From assembly GCF_013141695.1 (NCBI RefSeq), contig NZ_WHNY01000039.1, positions 1-52,342 on the forward strand: a stretch of DNA of 52,342 nt, given 5' to 3'. The DNA comes from Paenibacillus plantarum. Its GTDB lineage: Bacteria > Bacillota > Bacilli > Paenibacillales > NBRC-103111. Below are positions 42,120 through 51,104 of this stretch, piece after piece; the first letter of the stretch is position 1; each line of letters opens with the position of its first letter. The translations under genes were made by a program, and so were the position numbers. The notes under the pieces were generated by a model, which did no database searches, was not told the origin of the DNA, and saw only the letters and a list, made by a program, of their open reading frames with translations.

Positions 42120-43010
42120 ATGGACATAGCAACAAAACGTAAGAAGAAACGAACCCTGGAAGATGTCTTCGTAGACACGATCGTCTATGTGACGCTCATC
42201 CTGTTAACCTTGCTGACCATCATCCCATTCATGCAAGTTGTCACGGTATCCATGAGCCCGCCAGAAGTCGTGAGCAGCTACGGCATACATTTGATTCCAC
42301 TCAAATTCAATTGGGACGGTTATCGCAAAATTCTAGCTTATCAGCAGATCTGGACCGGGTATCAGAACACCATTGTCCGAGTCATTCTAGGCATTATCGT
42401 CTCGATGACACTGATGATCTTAGCGGCATATCCCTTATCAAAGAAAAATTTGGTACACCGCAAGTTTTGGACAATTTTCATGGTATTCACGATGTTTTTC
42501 AGTGGCGGTTTAATCCCGACCTACCTGATTGTCAAAGGCGTCGGTCTCTATAACAGTGTATGGGCGCTTGTGCTGCCTGTCGCCATCAATACGTTTACGA
42601 TGCTGATCATTCGCAATTATTTCATGTCCCTACCCGAGGAAATTCAAGAATCAGCTCGCATTGATGGCGCGAATGAGTTTGTCATTTTGATGCGCATCAT
42701 CCTGCCGATTTCAGTACCGATACTGGCAACAGTAGGACTGTGGACATTGGTTTACCATTGGAATGAATGGTTCAACGCGATGATTTATCTCAAGGATTCG
42801 AAGAAAGCCGTCTTGCAGCTTGTTCTTCGCAAAATTATGTTCGAAGGTTCCGAACCGCAAGCGGTCGAGACTGTGAATACGATTTATGCCAACACCGACA
42901 CGATGAAGATGGCTGCCCTGATGGTATCCTTGATTCCCTTGCTAGTTGTCTATCCGTTCATGCAAAAATACTTCGTCAAAGGCGTCATGATCGGCTCATT
43001 GAAAGGTTAA
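42120..43010 (+). CDS. ABC sugar importer 3, YtcP-type permease
   Basis: Second permease (296 residues), six spans, EAA loop ESARIDGANEFVILMRIILP, ending YFVKGVMIGSLKG. The ATG at 42120 is preceded by AGGTGAT six bases upstream; an in-frame ATG at 42102 overlaps the previous gene by seven bases and is less likely. Confidence 0.93.
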   Translation: MDIATKRKKKRTLEDVFVDTIVYVTLILLTLLTIIPFMQVVTVSMSPPEVVSSYGIHLIPLKFNWDGYRKILAYQQIWTGYQNTIVRVILGIIVSMTLMILAAYPLSKKNLVHRKFWTIFMVFTMFFSGGLIPTYLIVKGVGLYNSVWALVLPVAINTFTMLIIRNYFMSLPEEIQESARIDGANEFVILMRIILPISVPILATVGLWTLVYHWNEWFNAMIYLKDSKKAVLQLVLRKIMFEGSEPQAVETVNTIYANTDTMKMAALMVSLIPLLVVYPFMQKYFVKGVMIGSLKG

Positions 43011-43068
43011 CCCCAGCCCCCTCACAGGGGATGGTTCACTAACATACATGTCTAGGAGGGTCTAAAAA

Positions 43069-44709
43069 ATGAAAAGAAACGTATTTCGTCATGTAGGCAG
43101 CTTGGTGAGCGCAGCATTGTTAGTAGGGAGTTTGGCTGCATGTAGCAGCGGTACGGAAAGCACGACAAGTACAGCAGCACCAGCAGCAACGGGGACAACA
43201 GCAACGGCAACCGCATTAGCAAAGAATGAGGCACCGGTAACGATCGAATGGGCAGGCTATAACATCAACGATGTAGCCCCAGATCCGAAATCCGAAGTTT
43301 TGCAGGAAGTGTCCAAACGTTTTAATGCCAAAATCAATGTCTGGACAGCGGATTCGCAGAAATACAGTGAAGTGTTCAACGTCCGCATGGCATCGGGAGA
43401 AATACCGGATATTTTGAGGCTGAAGGGCTTTGAGTTATCCAAGCTCGTTGACAGCGGGGTAGCGGCGGAAATTCCAGTAGATACGATTAAGCAGAAGGCA
43501 CCTAACTACTACAAATTAATCATGGACAATGACACCGCAGGATCCGCCTTCCGTTCCAGTACGTATAAAGGTAAAAACTATGGATTGTCTGCTTTCAATT
43601 TAGATGGCACCTATCCGACCAGTCTCGTTTGGCGCACAGATTGGCTCAAGAATGTCGGCATCACGAAAGTGCCTGAAACTTTAGCTGAGTTTGAGGATGC
43701 TATTTACAAGTTTACGAATAATGATCCAGATAAAAATGGCAAAAAAGACACGTACGGCCTCTCCAGTACGGCGATGCAAACGGTGCTTGGTGCCTTCGGA
43801 CCGATCCCCACGGATGTCATTAAAGGCACAACGCCTTACTCAGCCCTTTGGTATACCGTGAAGGATAAAAAAGTGACGATGGATGCGATTCAACCTGAAA
43901 TGAAAGAAGGACTCAAGCTACTGGCCAAATGGTACAAAGACGGCGTCATCGATCCTGAGTTCGTAACTGGTGAAAATAAAGGCGGCTATTGGGCGACTTC
44001 GCATGCCTTCATTAATAACCGTGTCGGTGTGACGGGTAACGTGATGTACTATCACTGGACACCCCCTCTTACAGAAGGAGATAAAGGTGGACCAGTTTAT
44101 CAAGAATTCTTGAAAGTGAAGCCAGATGCCAAATATGAGGAAACATGGGCATTCGGCAAAGCCATCAAAGGACCTGATGGCAAAGCATATGGTGCGAACA
44201 TTTGGGGATATAACAATGAATCACTTGTGATCACGAAGAATGCTGCGAAGGATCCTAGAAAGTTGGACACAATTTTAAAAATGCTGGATGCACTGGTCAC
44301 GGATAAGGACTATTACATGTTGGCTAACTATGGTGTCAAAGACATAGATTATGTCATTAACTCAGACGGCTCTGTCGCTTCTAAACTCAAAAATCCAAGT
44401 GAAACTGCACAACGCGCTGTGGGTACCTTTGGGATGGTTACGAACAATCCGGATGTGGTGAAGCAGTTGTTCAAAGCCAAATTTGCCGTTGCGGATAAAG
44501 TTAAAGGAACAGGTACACCGCCATCCTACCTGCCAAGTGTAGAGGCTTCCGGCAAATACACAGCGGATTTGCAGAAGCTAACAACGGAAAATTACATCAA
44601 GATTATTCTAGGCGAGCAACCCGTTGATTCTTTTGATGAGTATGTGAAAAAGGCTAGAGCAGCCGGCGCCGACGAGATTGAGAAGCAGTATACTGAAGTC
44701 GTTAAATAA
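43069..44709 (+). CDS. ABC sugar importer 3, substrate-binding lipoprotein
   Basis: Lipoprotein of 546 residues with lipobox LAAC near residues 21-24 and an Ala/Thr-rich linker to ~48, then an LplA-type solute-binding fold with an Asp-rich NNDPDKNGKKDTYG stretch (~217-230) like a calcium-binding loop. It precedes a heparinase II/III-type lyase gene, suggesting uronate-containing oligosaccharides as ligand. The GGAGGG site is strong. Confidence 0.92.
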   Translation: MKRNVFRHVGSLVSAALLVGSLAACSSGTESTTSTAAPAATGTTATATALAKNEAPVTIEWAGYNINDVAPDPKSEVLQEVSKRFNAKINVWTADSQKYSEVFNVRMASGEIPDILRLKGFELSKLVDSGVAAEIPVDTIKQKAPNYYKLIMDNDTAGSAFRSSTYKGKNYGLSAFNLDGTYPTSLVWRTDWLKNVGITKVPETLAEFEDAIYKFTNNDPDKNGKKDTYGLSSTAMQTVLGAFGPIPTDVIKGTTPYSALWYTVKDKKVTMDAIQPEMKEGLKLLAKWYKDGVIDPEFVTGENKGGYWATSHAFINNRVGVTGNVMYYHWTPPLTEGDKGGPVYQEFLKVKPDAKYEETWAFGKAIKGPDGKAYGANIWGYNNESLVITKNAAKDPRKLDTILKMLDALVTDKDYYMLANYGVKDIDYVINSDGSVASKLKNPSETAQRAVGTFGMVTNNPDVVKQLFKAKFAVADKVKGTGTPPSYLPSVEASGKYTADLQKLTTENYIKIILGEQPVDSFDEYVKKARAAGADEIEKQYTEVVK

Positions 44710-44727
44710 GAAGTAACCATTGAATGG

Positions 44728-44776
44728 AAGACTGTCACATTCGTAGCCAAACTGCAAATGAGGCAGTCTTTTCTTT
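44728..44776 (+). terminator. Terminator between importer 3 and the lyase gene
   Basis: AAGACTG/CAGTCTT stem with a long, partly paired loop and a TTTTCTTT tail. Probably a partial terminator, because the lyase gene begins 28 bases later with no clear promoter of its own. Confidence 0.65.
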
Positions 44777-44803
44777 AACCCCGATAAGGAGGAACTTAGC
44801 GAC

Positions 44804-46687
44804 ATGAAGTTGACAGATTTCATCAACGTATCCGATGTGGAAACTCATATTTTAGGCAAAAACGTGGCGGGACGCATCTTCCCAGCACGCGATGATCGCG
44901 AGGCTTGGGCCAACTTGCCCACGGACTTACAGCAAGCTTGGCTGACGCAAGCAGAGTCCTATCTTGGATATGAATGGCCATCTTTGCGTGCGACCGCATT
45001 TATGGCCTATTTCGAAGAGGGGAGCCGTAAGCCGTACGATTCCGTTGAAACAGAAAGACGAAATGCGCTTTGCACACTTCTAATCGCAGAATGCATCGAA
45101 GCCAAGGGCCGCTTCCTTCGGGAGATCACGAACGTCATTTGGCTCCTCTGTGAGCAGACGACGTGGTGCGCGCCGGCTCATCATTACTTATCCCTTCAAC
45201 CGGGGGAGATATTCTCAGATGTAGAAGAACCTTTATTCGACCTATCGGCCGGTGAAACCGCTGCGTTACTTGCCTGGACGTCGCATTTACTGAAATCGCC
45301 GCTTGATGAGATCTCTCCCTTCATTAGAGGGCGCATCCGTGTTGAACTAGAACGCCGCATTATTACGCCCTACACCGATCGGAATGATTTCTGGTGGATG
45401 GGTTTTGGTGAGCGAGAAGTTAACAACTGGAATCCTTGGTGCAATGCGAATATGTTGACTGTCTTGCTGCTCCAAGAGTTGGAGCCGGAACGGAAATTAA
45501 TACTTTTCGACAAGGTGCTGCGAAGCTTGGATAGGTACTTAGAGGTGCAATTCGAGGATGGCGGCTGCGATGAAGGTTCAACCTACTGGGCTAGAGCGGC
45601 TGGGATGCTTTTGGTTAATCTTGAGCTATTGTACCGAGCATCGGATGGTATGCTGCAGGTCTACGATCAACCCTTAATTAGAAAGCTTGGGCAATTCGTC
45701 TACAGCATGAACATTAACGGTCATTACTATGTAAACTTTGCAGATGGCTCCGCGATCGCTTCACAAGATTACAGCATGATCCACTTGTATGGCTCGCGTA
45801 TTCAGGATGATCAGCTCCGCGCATTGGGGCAGATTGGCTTCCGCAGCTATCAAGTACATGATCGTAGAGGGAAAGGGATCTCCTTTTTTCAAGAAATGAT
45901 CAGCTTGCATTGCTTCGCAAGCATTCATAAGGAAGCGGCGCTGGCACCACCACGAGTCCAAGATGTATGGCTGCCGAATCTGGAAGTGATGGCTGCAAGA
46001 GAATCGGAAGGCTCATCGCAAGGCCTGTTTGTTGCAATCAAAGGCGGTCACAATGACGAAAGCCATAACCATAATGACATCGGTCATTTTGTTGTTTATG
46101 TACATGGAAAACCGTTCTTGATAGACATTGGGGTGGAGACCTATACCCAGAAGACATTTAGTCCACAGCGATATGAGATCTGGACGATGCAGTCTGGCTA
46201 TCACAGTGTGCCGGTCATCCATGGTTTTGAGCAAAAGGATGGCCGCTCCTTCCGCGCGGAGGACGTCGCCTATGCTTACAGCGAAGACGCTGTCCGTTTC
46301 GAGGTAGAGCTAGCCAGGGCTTATCCGGCTGAAGCGGGCGTGCAGAGTTGGCATCGCAGTCTAACGCTGCATAGAGGGCTGAACCCAGCCATTGAGCTGC
46401 GGGAATCGTGTTTGTTTGCCGAGCCTACCGATCAAGTGCTTCTCCATATCATGTCGAGTCAACGCCCCAAGCATCATGAACAGGGTCAGATACGTTTGCA
46501 AGATCATGGGAACAATCAGCTCATACTTTTTTATGAACATGAGCAATGGGAGTCCGTGTTTGAACACATCACGATAACAGACGAAAGCTTGACGAAGGTG
46601 TGGGGTGACAGCCTGTATCGCATTCAATTTAAACTTCGTCATGCGGTACAACAAGGCAGTTGGATGTTTCGGATGTCGGAGCAGTAG
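44804..46687 (+). CDS. Heparinase II/III-family lyase
   Basis: Cytoplasmic lyase (627 residues, no signal peptide) with an N-terminal alpha/alpha-toroid and a C-terminal beta-sandwich (~390-627). Family marks: N207-N208-W209-N210-P-W (VNNWNPWCNAN), Y261 in GCDEGSTYW and the histidine cluster H416/H421/H423 in GGHNDESHNHNDIGHF. This resembles heparinase II (PL21-like) and related exolyases more than the PL15-like enzyme of module 1. It should cut imported oligosaccharides at uronates by beta-elimination. It is followed by a small lipoprotein gene and a secreted beta-helix gene. Confidence 0.87.
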   Translation: MKLTDFINVSDVETHILGKNVAGRIFPARDDREAWANLPTDLQQAWLTQAESYLGYEWPSLRATAFMAYFEEGSRKPYDSVETERRNALCTLLIAECIEAKGRFLREITNVIWLLCEQTTWCAPAHHYLSLQPGEIFSDVEEPLFDLSAGETAALLAWTSHLLKSPLDEISPFIRGRIRVELERRIITPYTDRNDFWWMGFGEREVNNWNPWCNANMLTVLLLQELEPERKLILFDKVLRSLDRYLEVQFEDGGCDEGSTYWARAAGMLLVNLELLYRASDGMLQVYDQPLIRKLGQFVYSMNINGHYYVNFADGSAIASQDYSMIHLYGSRIQDDQLRALGQIGFRSYQVHDRRGKGISFFQEMISLHCFASIHKEAALAPPRVQDVWLPNLEVMAARESEGSSQGLFVAIKGGHNDESHNHNDIGHFVVYVHGKPFLIDIGVETYTQKTFSPQRYEIWTMQSGYHSVPVIHGFEQKDGRSFRAEDVAYAYSEDAVRFEVELARAYPAEAGVQSWHRSLTLHRGLNPAIELRESCLFAEPTDQVLLHIMSSQRPKHHEQGQIRLQDHGNNQLILFYEHEQWESVFEHITITDESLTKVWGDSLYRIQFKLRHAVQQGSWMFRMSEQ

Positions 46688-46726
46688 GATCCACTCATCG
46701 CCAAGTGTTCATGAAGGAGGGGAATT

Positions 46727-47398
46727 ATGAAGCTAAGCGTGATCATCTTATTTCTAGCAATTTTCGTGACGACAGGCTGCTCCGAGTGGCAAACTCATTC
46801 ATTAGTGGGTCCCTTACCCGCAACAGTGGCTTATATCAATGATTCCGCGATAGATGAGCGAGAGTTTCAACTTTTTTTAAATGATGTGAAGGCTCAGACA
46901 GCTGGCTACTTTAAGCAAACCTATAATGCGGATGACTCAGCCTCCTTCTGGACTACAAGCTTTCAGGGGGAGGTGCCGATCGAGAAAGCTAAGCAACTGG
47001 CACTAGACCGATTGAAAGAGGTCAAAGTTCAACAGTTTTTAGCCCAAGAATACGGCCTTATGAATGACCTTAGCTATACGGCCTTTCTCAAGAATTGGTT
47101 AACGGAAAATCAGCGTAGGGAAAAGGCAATCAAGAATAATCAAGTCGTCTACGGTCCTAAGCAGTATGACGAACGCGGCTATTACAGCTATGTATTTTCC
47201 AATTTGGTTTTGAAAGTAAAAGCTGTATTTCAAGAAGTGACAGCATCGAAGGGAGGTGATACCGCCAGCAGCGTCTTAAGTGAGGATCAAAAGCAACGCG
47301 CGCTGGACGCAAGTTACGGAGAGAAAGTAAAGCAATTGATGGATGCCGCACAAGTAAGGCTTGTGGACCACGTATTCCAAGAAATGAAGGTAAAGTAA
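46727..47398 (+). CDS. Small lipoprotein with SurA_N/PrsA-like segment
   Basis: Lipoprotein of 223 residues with lipobox VTTGC near residues 14-18. The mature start ATVAYINDSAIDEREFQLFLND resembles the N-terminal helix of SurA/PrsA-type foldases (xVAxVNGxxIxxxEF), and the body is helical and charged. No PPIase (rotamase) domain is present and the protein is short, so it would be a chaperone-only version. Its place between a lyase and a secreted beta-helix gene suggests help in folding that exported protein. The similarity is by pattern only; the ribosome site GAAGGAGGGG is strong. Confidence 0.6.
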   Translation: MKLSVIILFLAIFVTTGCSEWQTHSLVGPLPATVAYINDSAIDEREFQLFLNDVKAQTAGYFKQTYNADDSASFWTTSFQGEVPIEKAKQLALDRLKEVKVQQFLAQEYGLMNDLSYTAFLKNWLTENQRREKAIKNNQVVYGPKQYDERGYYSYVFSNLVLKVKAVFQEVTASKGGDTASSVLSEDQKQRALDASYGEKVKQLMDAAQVRLVDHVFQEMKVK

Positions 47399-47427
47399 GT
47401 AAGCGTATTTCTTGTTGGTCTAGTTCA

Positions 47428-47441
47428 TGTAAGCGCTTTTA
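47428..47441 (+). promoter_or_regulatory. Near-consensus cre box
   Basis: TGTAAGCGCTTTTA differs from the cre consensus at one position (T for C at position 13). It is only 24 bases upstream of the beta-helix start and overlaps nothing else, a position where bound CcpA would block transcription as a roadblock. Confidence 0.55.
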
Positions 47442-47465
47442 TTTCAAAATAGAGGAGAATGATTA

Positions 47466-49517
47466 ATGAGAATATCAAAGGCATTTCGATTGTGCCTATC
47501 GGTCGGCCTAGTTTTTATACTCCTATTGACGGTCATATTATCAATGCCTGCCTTAACGACCACAACATATGCGAACAATTCGACCTACTATGTCGATTCG
47601 GCCAGCGGCAGTGATAGCAGCAATGGTTTGAGCACTGGCGCAGCCTGGCAAACGTTAGCCAAAGTCAACAGCATGACCTTTTTGCCTGGGGATAAAATCC
47701 TTTTCAAATCTGGCTCTGTCTGGACCGGACAATTGCACCCGCTAGGTTCTGGGGCTTCGGGGTCTCCCATCATCGTTGATAAATACGGTATAGGCAATAA
47801 GCCAATTATTAATGGGAATGGACTAACCGGAGGCACGGTGTATTTTTACAATCAGCAATATTGGGAATTGAATAACTTGGAGGTTACGAATACATCCGCT
47901 TCAGCAGGTGACCGTTACGGGGTCAAAGTTGAGGCACAGGATGTAGGGACTTACAATCATTTTTACATTCGAAATATGTACATTCATGATGTCACGGGGA
48001 CGAACACGGATGCTTTGAAGGTAACTGGAGGCATCTTTATTACGGTATCAGGTACGACTGTTCGAACGAAATGGAATGACGTTCTCATCGACGGTAATAC
48101 CGTTGAGCGCACGGATCGTACAGGGATTAGCAATGGCAGCTCATGGGGGAATAATGATGGCAGTGGCAATTTCGAACCGTATACGAATCTCGTCATTAGT
48201 AACAATACGCTGAATGATATCGGCGGAGATGGGATCGTCATGCGGGCTTCCATCAATGGTTTAATTCAATATAATGTCGTGAATAAAGCCCACGCACGGG
48301 ACACCCATTATAATGTGGCTATATGGGCTATTAATAGTACGAATCCTGTCATGCAATATAACGAAGCCTACAATACGAAAACAACCAACGATGGCCAGGG
48401 CTTTGACTGTGATTTTAATTTGACCGGTTGTACAGTGCAGTACAATTATAGCCATGATAATGAGGGTGGATTCCTATTAATCATGGGGAGTGGATCGATC
48501 CGGAATGACAATATGATTGTCCGATATAATATCAGTCAGAATGACCGCACACGTATTTTCCAATTCGATAGCAGCTACACCCCGTTAAATAGCCAAATTT
48601 ATAATAATACGTTCTATATTGGTTCTGGCTTGAGCACAAGCATCACAACAGGGATTGGCGGAAGTAATCCACTCTCTTTTAAAAACAACATTGTTTACAA
48701 TGGTGGCAGCGGCGGATACGCGGTAAAAGCAAATGATGTATATGATTATAATCTCTTCTACGGTAATCACCCGGCCAGTGAACCAAGCGATGCTCATAAA
48801 CTTACAACGGATCCTCTTCTCGCAGGGGCAGGCAGCGGTGGTATTGGGATGAGTACGGTGGATGGCTATAAGCTGGGAACAGGTTCGCCTGCCTTGACCT
48901 CTGGGGTCCTAATCAGCAGCAATGGAGGCAAAGATTACTGGGGCAACTCCGTCTCAGCTTCGACTTCTCCGAATCGCGGCGCCTATAATGGTGCTGGTAT
49001 TGTTCTAACGGCTCCGAATACGTGGATTGCCGTGGATGACGCGAATGTAAGAGATGGCACTTACGCTACGACGAACCAAGCAGGAACAACGGCTGTTACG
49101 GTTGATACGAAGAACGACTTAATCAGCTACAAACGGGATGGTTATTTTAAATTTGATTTTAATAGTTATAGCGGTACAGTCTCTAACGCAACGATCACAT
49201 TGAAGCCAATCACAGCTGCAATGAGCGGCATCCAGAACGAGGTTGCACTCGTTAGCGACAACACATGGACAGAAGGCGCCATTACTTGGGATACGAAGCC
49301 TGCTTCCAGCACTGTGTTAGGTACGTATACGATCGTTGCTGGTACGTCCATTTCCATTAATGTAACTTCTCAGGTACAAGCGGCGATGTCTACTGGCAAA
49401 AAGCTCTCCATCCGCGTTTACAGCACATCAGCAGTAAATTCAAATGGGAATGTCTCCTTTGCATCAAGTGAGAGCATCACCAGCACGGATCGACCTAAAT
49501 TAACGATAACACCATAA
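47466..49517 (+). CDS. Secreted right-handed beta-helix protein with DNRLRE domain
   Basis: Secreted protein of 683 residues: signal peptide to ~36 (TTYANN), a parallel beta-helix (~38-500) opening with STYYVDSASGSDSSNG and AAWQTLAKVN as in many polysaccharide lyases, and a C-terminal DNRLRE domain (~515-683) like that of the PL6 enzyme. NHFYIRNMYIHDVTG and GISNGSSWGNNDGSG repeats mark the helix coils. A glycan lyase (for example PL31-like, a family that includes a Paenibacillus alginate lyase) or an epimerase-like enzyme is possible; I cannot identify catalytic residues with confidence. A hairpin terminator follows. Confidence 0.8.
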   Translation: MRISKAFRLCLSVGLVFILLLTVILSMPALTTTTYANNSTYYVDSASGSDSSNGLSTGAAWQTLAKVNSMTFLPGDKILFKSGSVWTGQLHPLGSGASGSPIIVDKYGIGNKPIINGNGLTGGTVYFYNQQYWELNNLEVTNTSASAGDRYGVKVEAQDVGTYNHFYIRNMYIHDVTGTNTDALKVTGGIFITVSGTTVRTKWNDVLIDGNTVERTDRTGISNGSSWGNNDGSGNFEPYTNLVISNNTLNDIGGDGIVMRASINGLIQYNVVNKAHARDTHYNVAIWAINSTNPVMQYNEAYNTKTTNDGQGFDCDFNLTGCTVQYNYSHDNEGGFLLIMGSGSIRNDNMIVRYNISQNDRTRIFQFDSSYTPLNSQIYNNTFYIGSGLSTSITTGIGGSNPLSFKNNIVYNGGSGGYAVKANDVYDYNLFYGNHPASEPSDAHKLTTDPLLAGAGSGGIGMSTVDGYKLGTGSPALTSGVLISSNGGKDYWGNSVSASTSPNRGAYNGAGIVLTAPNTWIAVDDANVRDGTYATTNQAGTTAVTVDTKNDLISYKRDGYFKFDFNSYSGTVSNATITLKPITAAMSGIQNEVALVSDNTWTEGAITWDTKPASSTVLGTYTIVAGTSISINVTSQVQAAMSTGKKLSIRVYSTSAVNSNGNVSFASSESITSTDRPKLTITP

Positions 49518-49525
49518 TCACATAA

Positions 49526-49592
49526 GCGCTGAGTGTTTGGAACCGTGTCAACAGGAAGTGACGCGGTGTCCGGTGCTCAGCTTTTATTTTTA
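49526..49592. terminator. Terminator between convergent genes
   Basis: Nested stems GCTGAG/CTCAGC and CGTGTCA/TGACGCG, followed by TTTTATTTTT for the plus strand. The T run extends into the stop codon of the convergent MocR gene. Confidence 0.65.
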
Positions 49593-50948
49593 GACACGTC
49601 TTCCCTGTTTCACTATATGCTTGATCTCATCCGCAATAATGCGTACACCCCTGTCGATACGCTCTTCTGATACGCGTGTGATGCTTAGATTCATGAGTGG
49701 CAGTGGTTCAAAATTCGGTAAATAATTGGGTGTAAGGTTTTGAATGAGTACCTGCTTCTTTCGCAATCTGTCCAACAAAACCGGAATCGGCAAGTGAGGA
49801 GGGAGCATGATATGCGTATGAACACCGGATTGGCGTGGGGAAGCCACGGAATAGCTATCCTCCATATAGGCATGCAGAGATTCGTGCAACTGTTGTAATC
49901 GTCTCGAATAGGCATCCCGGATGGCATGTTTACGTCGTTCAAACATGCCGCTCTGAATGTAAATTTCCAAGGCAGCTTGTGAAAGCATGGGGCTGTCAAT
50001 GTCGGCTATCTTTTTAAAAGTACCGAATACGTCATCTAGAGCTGATGGGAGAACGGCAACTCCAACCCGTAACCCGGGGAACAGGATTTTAGCGTAGCTT
50101 TTTAAATAAATGACGTGAGAAGAATCATAGGCGTAGATCGGATCTGATTTTGAATCTAGTTCCAGATCGGCCAGATAATCATCTTCAACAATATACACAT
50201 CGTATCGTTTGGCCAGCTTGGCAATGGCTTTCTTCGTAGGCTCAGAGTAGGAGCATCCAAGTGGGTTATGAAAACGCGGCATCGTATAGAAGAACTTTAT
50301 GTCCTCCGTACGGAAGAGATGTTCTAAGTGATTCAAGTCGAGATCACCATGAGGTGACCGACGAATTCCGTGTACGGGCAGCTGGTAGCTTTCGACTAAT
50401 TGGATAAACAAATGATAGCTAGGCTGCTCCAACAGAATGCCGTGCTTTTTGTTTGGAAAGGGCATCAACGCCAAGATAGCGAGAGCCTGTTGCACACCAG
50501 AAGTGATATGAACGTGATCGGGCTTCGTAAATACCTTATAGTTAGCCAAATGCTTACATAGCAGACGTAATAAGGAGGGCAGGCCTTGCGATGTCCCATA
50601 AATAAATAGTTCATTTTTGTACATATCAAAGGCTTTATCCACACAATGTTTAAAATCCAAGTAAGGAAACAGCTCGGGATCTGGTGCAGCAGAGGAGAAG
50701 TCAAAGACTGTATTCTCAGGTAACTGCAGACTTGCTCCTCGTTGTTGAACCGCGTAATAGCCGCTTTGTGGAATCGGATAAATGAGATGGCGACTTTCCA
50801 GAAGAGTAAAAGCACGAATCACAGTGCTCTTGTTGCAAGCATACCGAAGGGAGAGATCTCTAATAGAAGGAAGTTTCTGTCCAGCTTTGATTTGTCCCTG
50901 TTCGAGTTGCTGTTCGATGTCATTCACAATTAGCAAATATTTATACAT
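49590..50948 (-). CDS. MocR-type regulator (GntR wHTH + aminotransferase fold)
   Basis: Regulator of 452 residues. The N-terminal GntR winged helix (~1-70) has GQKLPSIRDLSLRYACNKSTVIRAFTLLE; the rest (~90-450) is a class I aminotransferase-like domain with the PLP lysine in YLKSYAKILFPGLRVG and the aspartate region VEDDYLADLE. MocR proteins use PLP or PLP-amino compounds as effectors. The ATG at 50948 is preferred (GGAGAT upstream), with a TTG at 50972 as alternative. Divergent from an EamA transporter gene, its probable target. Confidence 0.92.
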   Translation of the reverse strand: MYKYLLIVNDIEQQLEQGQIKAGQKLPSIRDLSLRYACNKSTVIRAFTLLESRHLIYPIPQSGYYAVQQRGASLQLPENTVFDFSSAAPDPELFPYLDFKHCVDKAFDMYKNELFIYGTSQGLPSLLRLLCKHLANYKVFTKPDHVHITSGVQQALAILALMPFPNKKHGILLEQPSYHLFIQLVESYQLPVHGIRRSPHGDLDLNHLEHLFRTEDIKFFYTMPRFHNPLGCSYSEPTKKAIAKLAKRYDVYIVEDDYLADLELDSKSDPIYAYDSSHVIYLKSYAKILFPGLRVGVAVLPSALDDVFGTFKKIADIDSPMLSQAALEIYIQSGMFERRKHAIRDAYSRRLQQLHESLHAYMEDSYSVASPRQSGVHTHIMLPPHLPIPVLLDRLRKKQVLIQNLTPNYLPNFEPLPLMNLSITRVSEERIDRGVRIIADEIKHIVKQGRRV

Positions 50949-50980
50949 GAGCGTTGGATCTCCGATCTTCAACTTTTAAT

Positions 50981-51017
50981 TGTACCGGTACAGTTGTTGT
51001 GTAAAAGGATTGTTGTG
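50981..51017. promoter_or_regulatory. Candidate MocR operator
   Basis: A perfect 12-bp palindrome TGTACCGGTACA (50981-50992) is followed by two direct TTGTTGTG repeats (50994-51001, 51010-51017; period 16). Both are in the MocR/EamA intergenic region, where an autoregulating MocR protein would bind. Confidence 0.6.
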
Positions 51018-51104
51018 CATGGCTTGCGGATTTATGCTGTTAGTAGAGAATGTTTCAGTCAGTTGTAAGACTATTTGTATTCAATATTGTAAGGAGTTGG
51101 AGAG

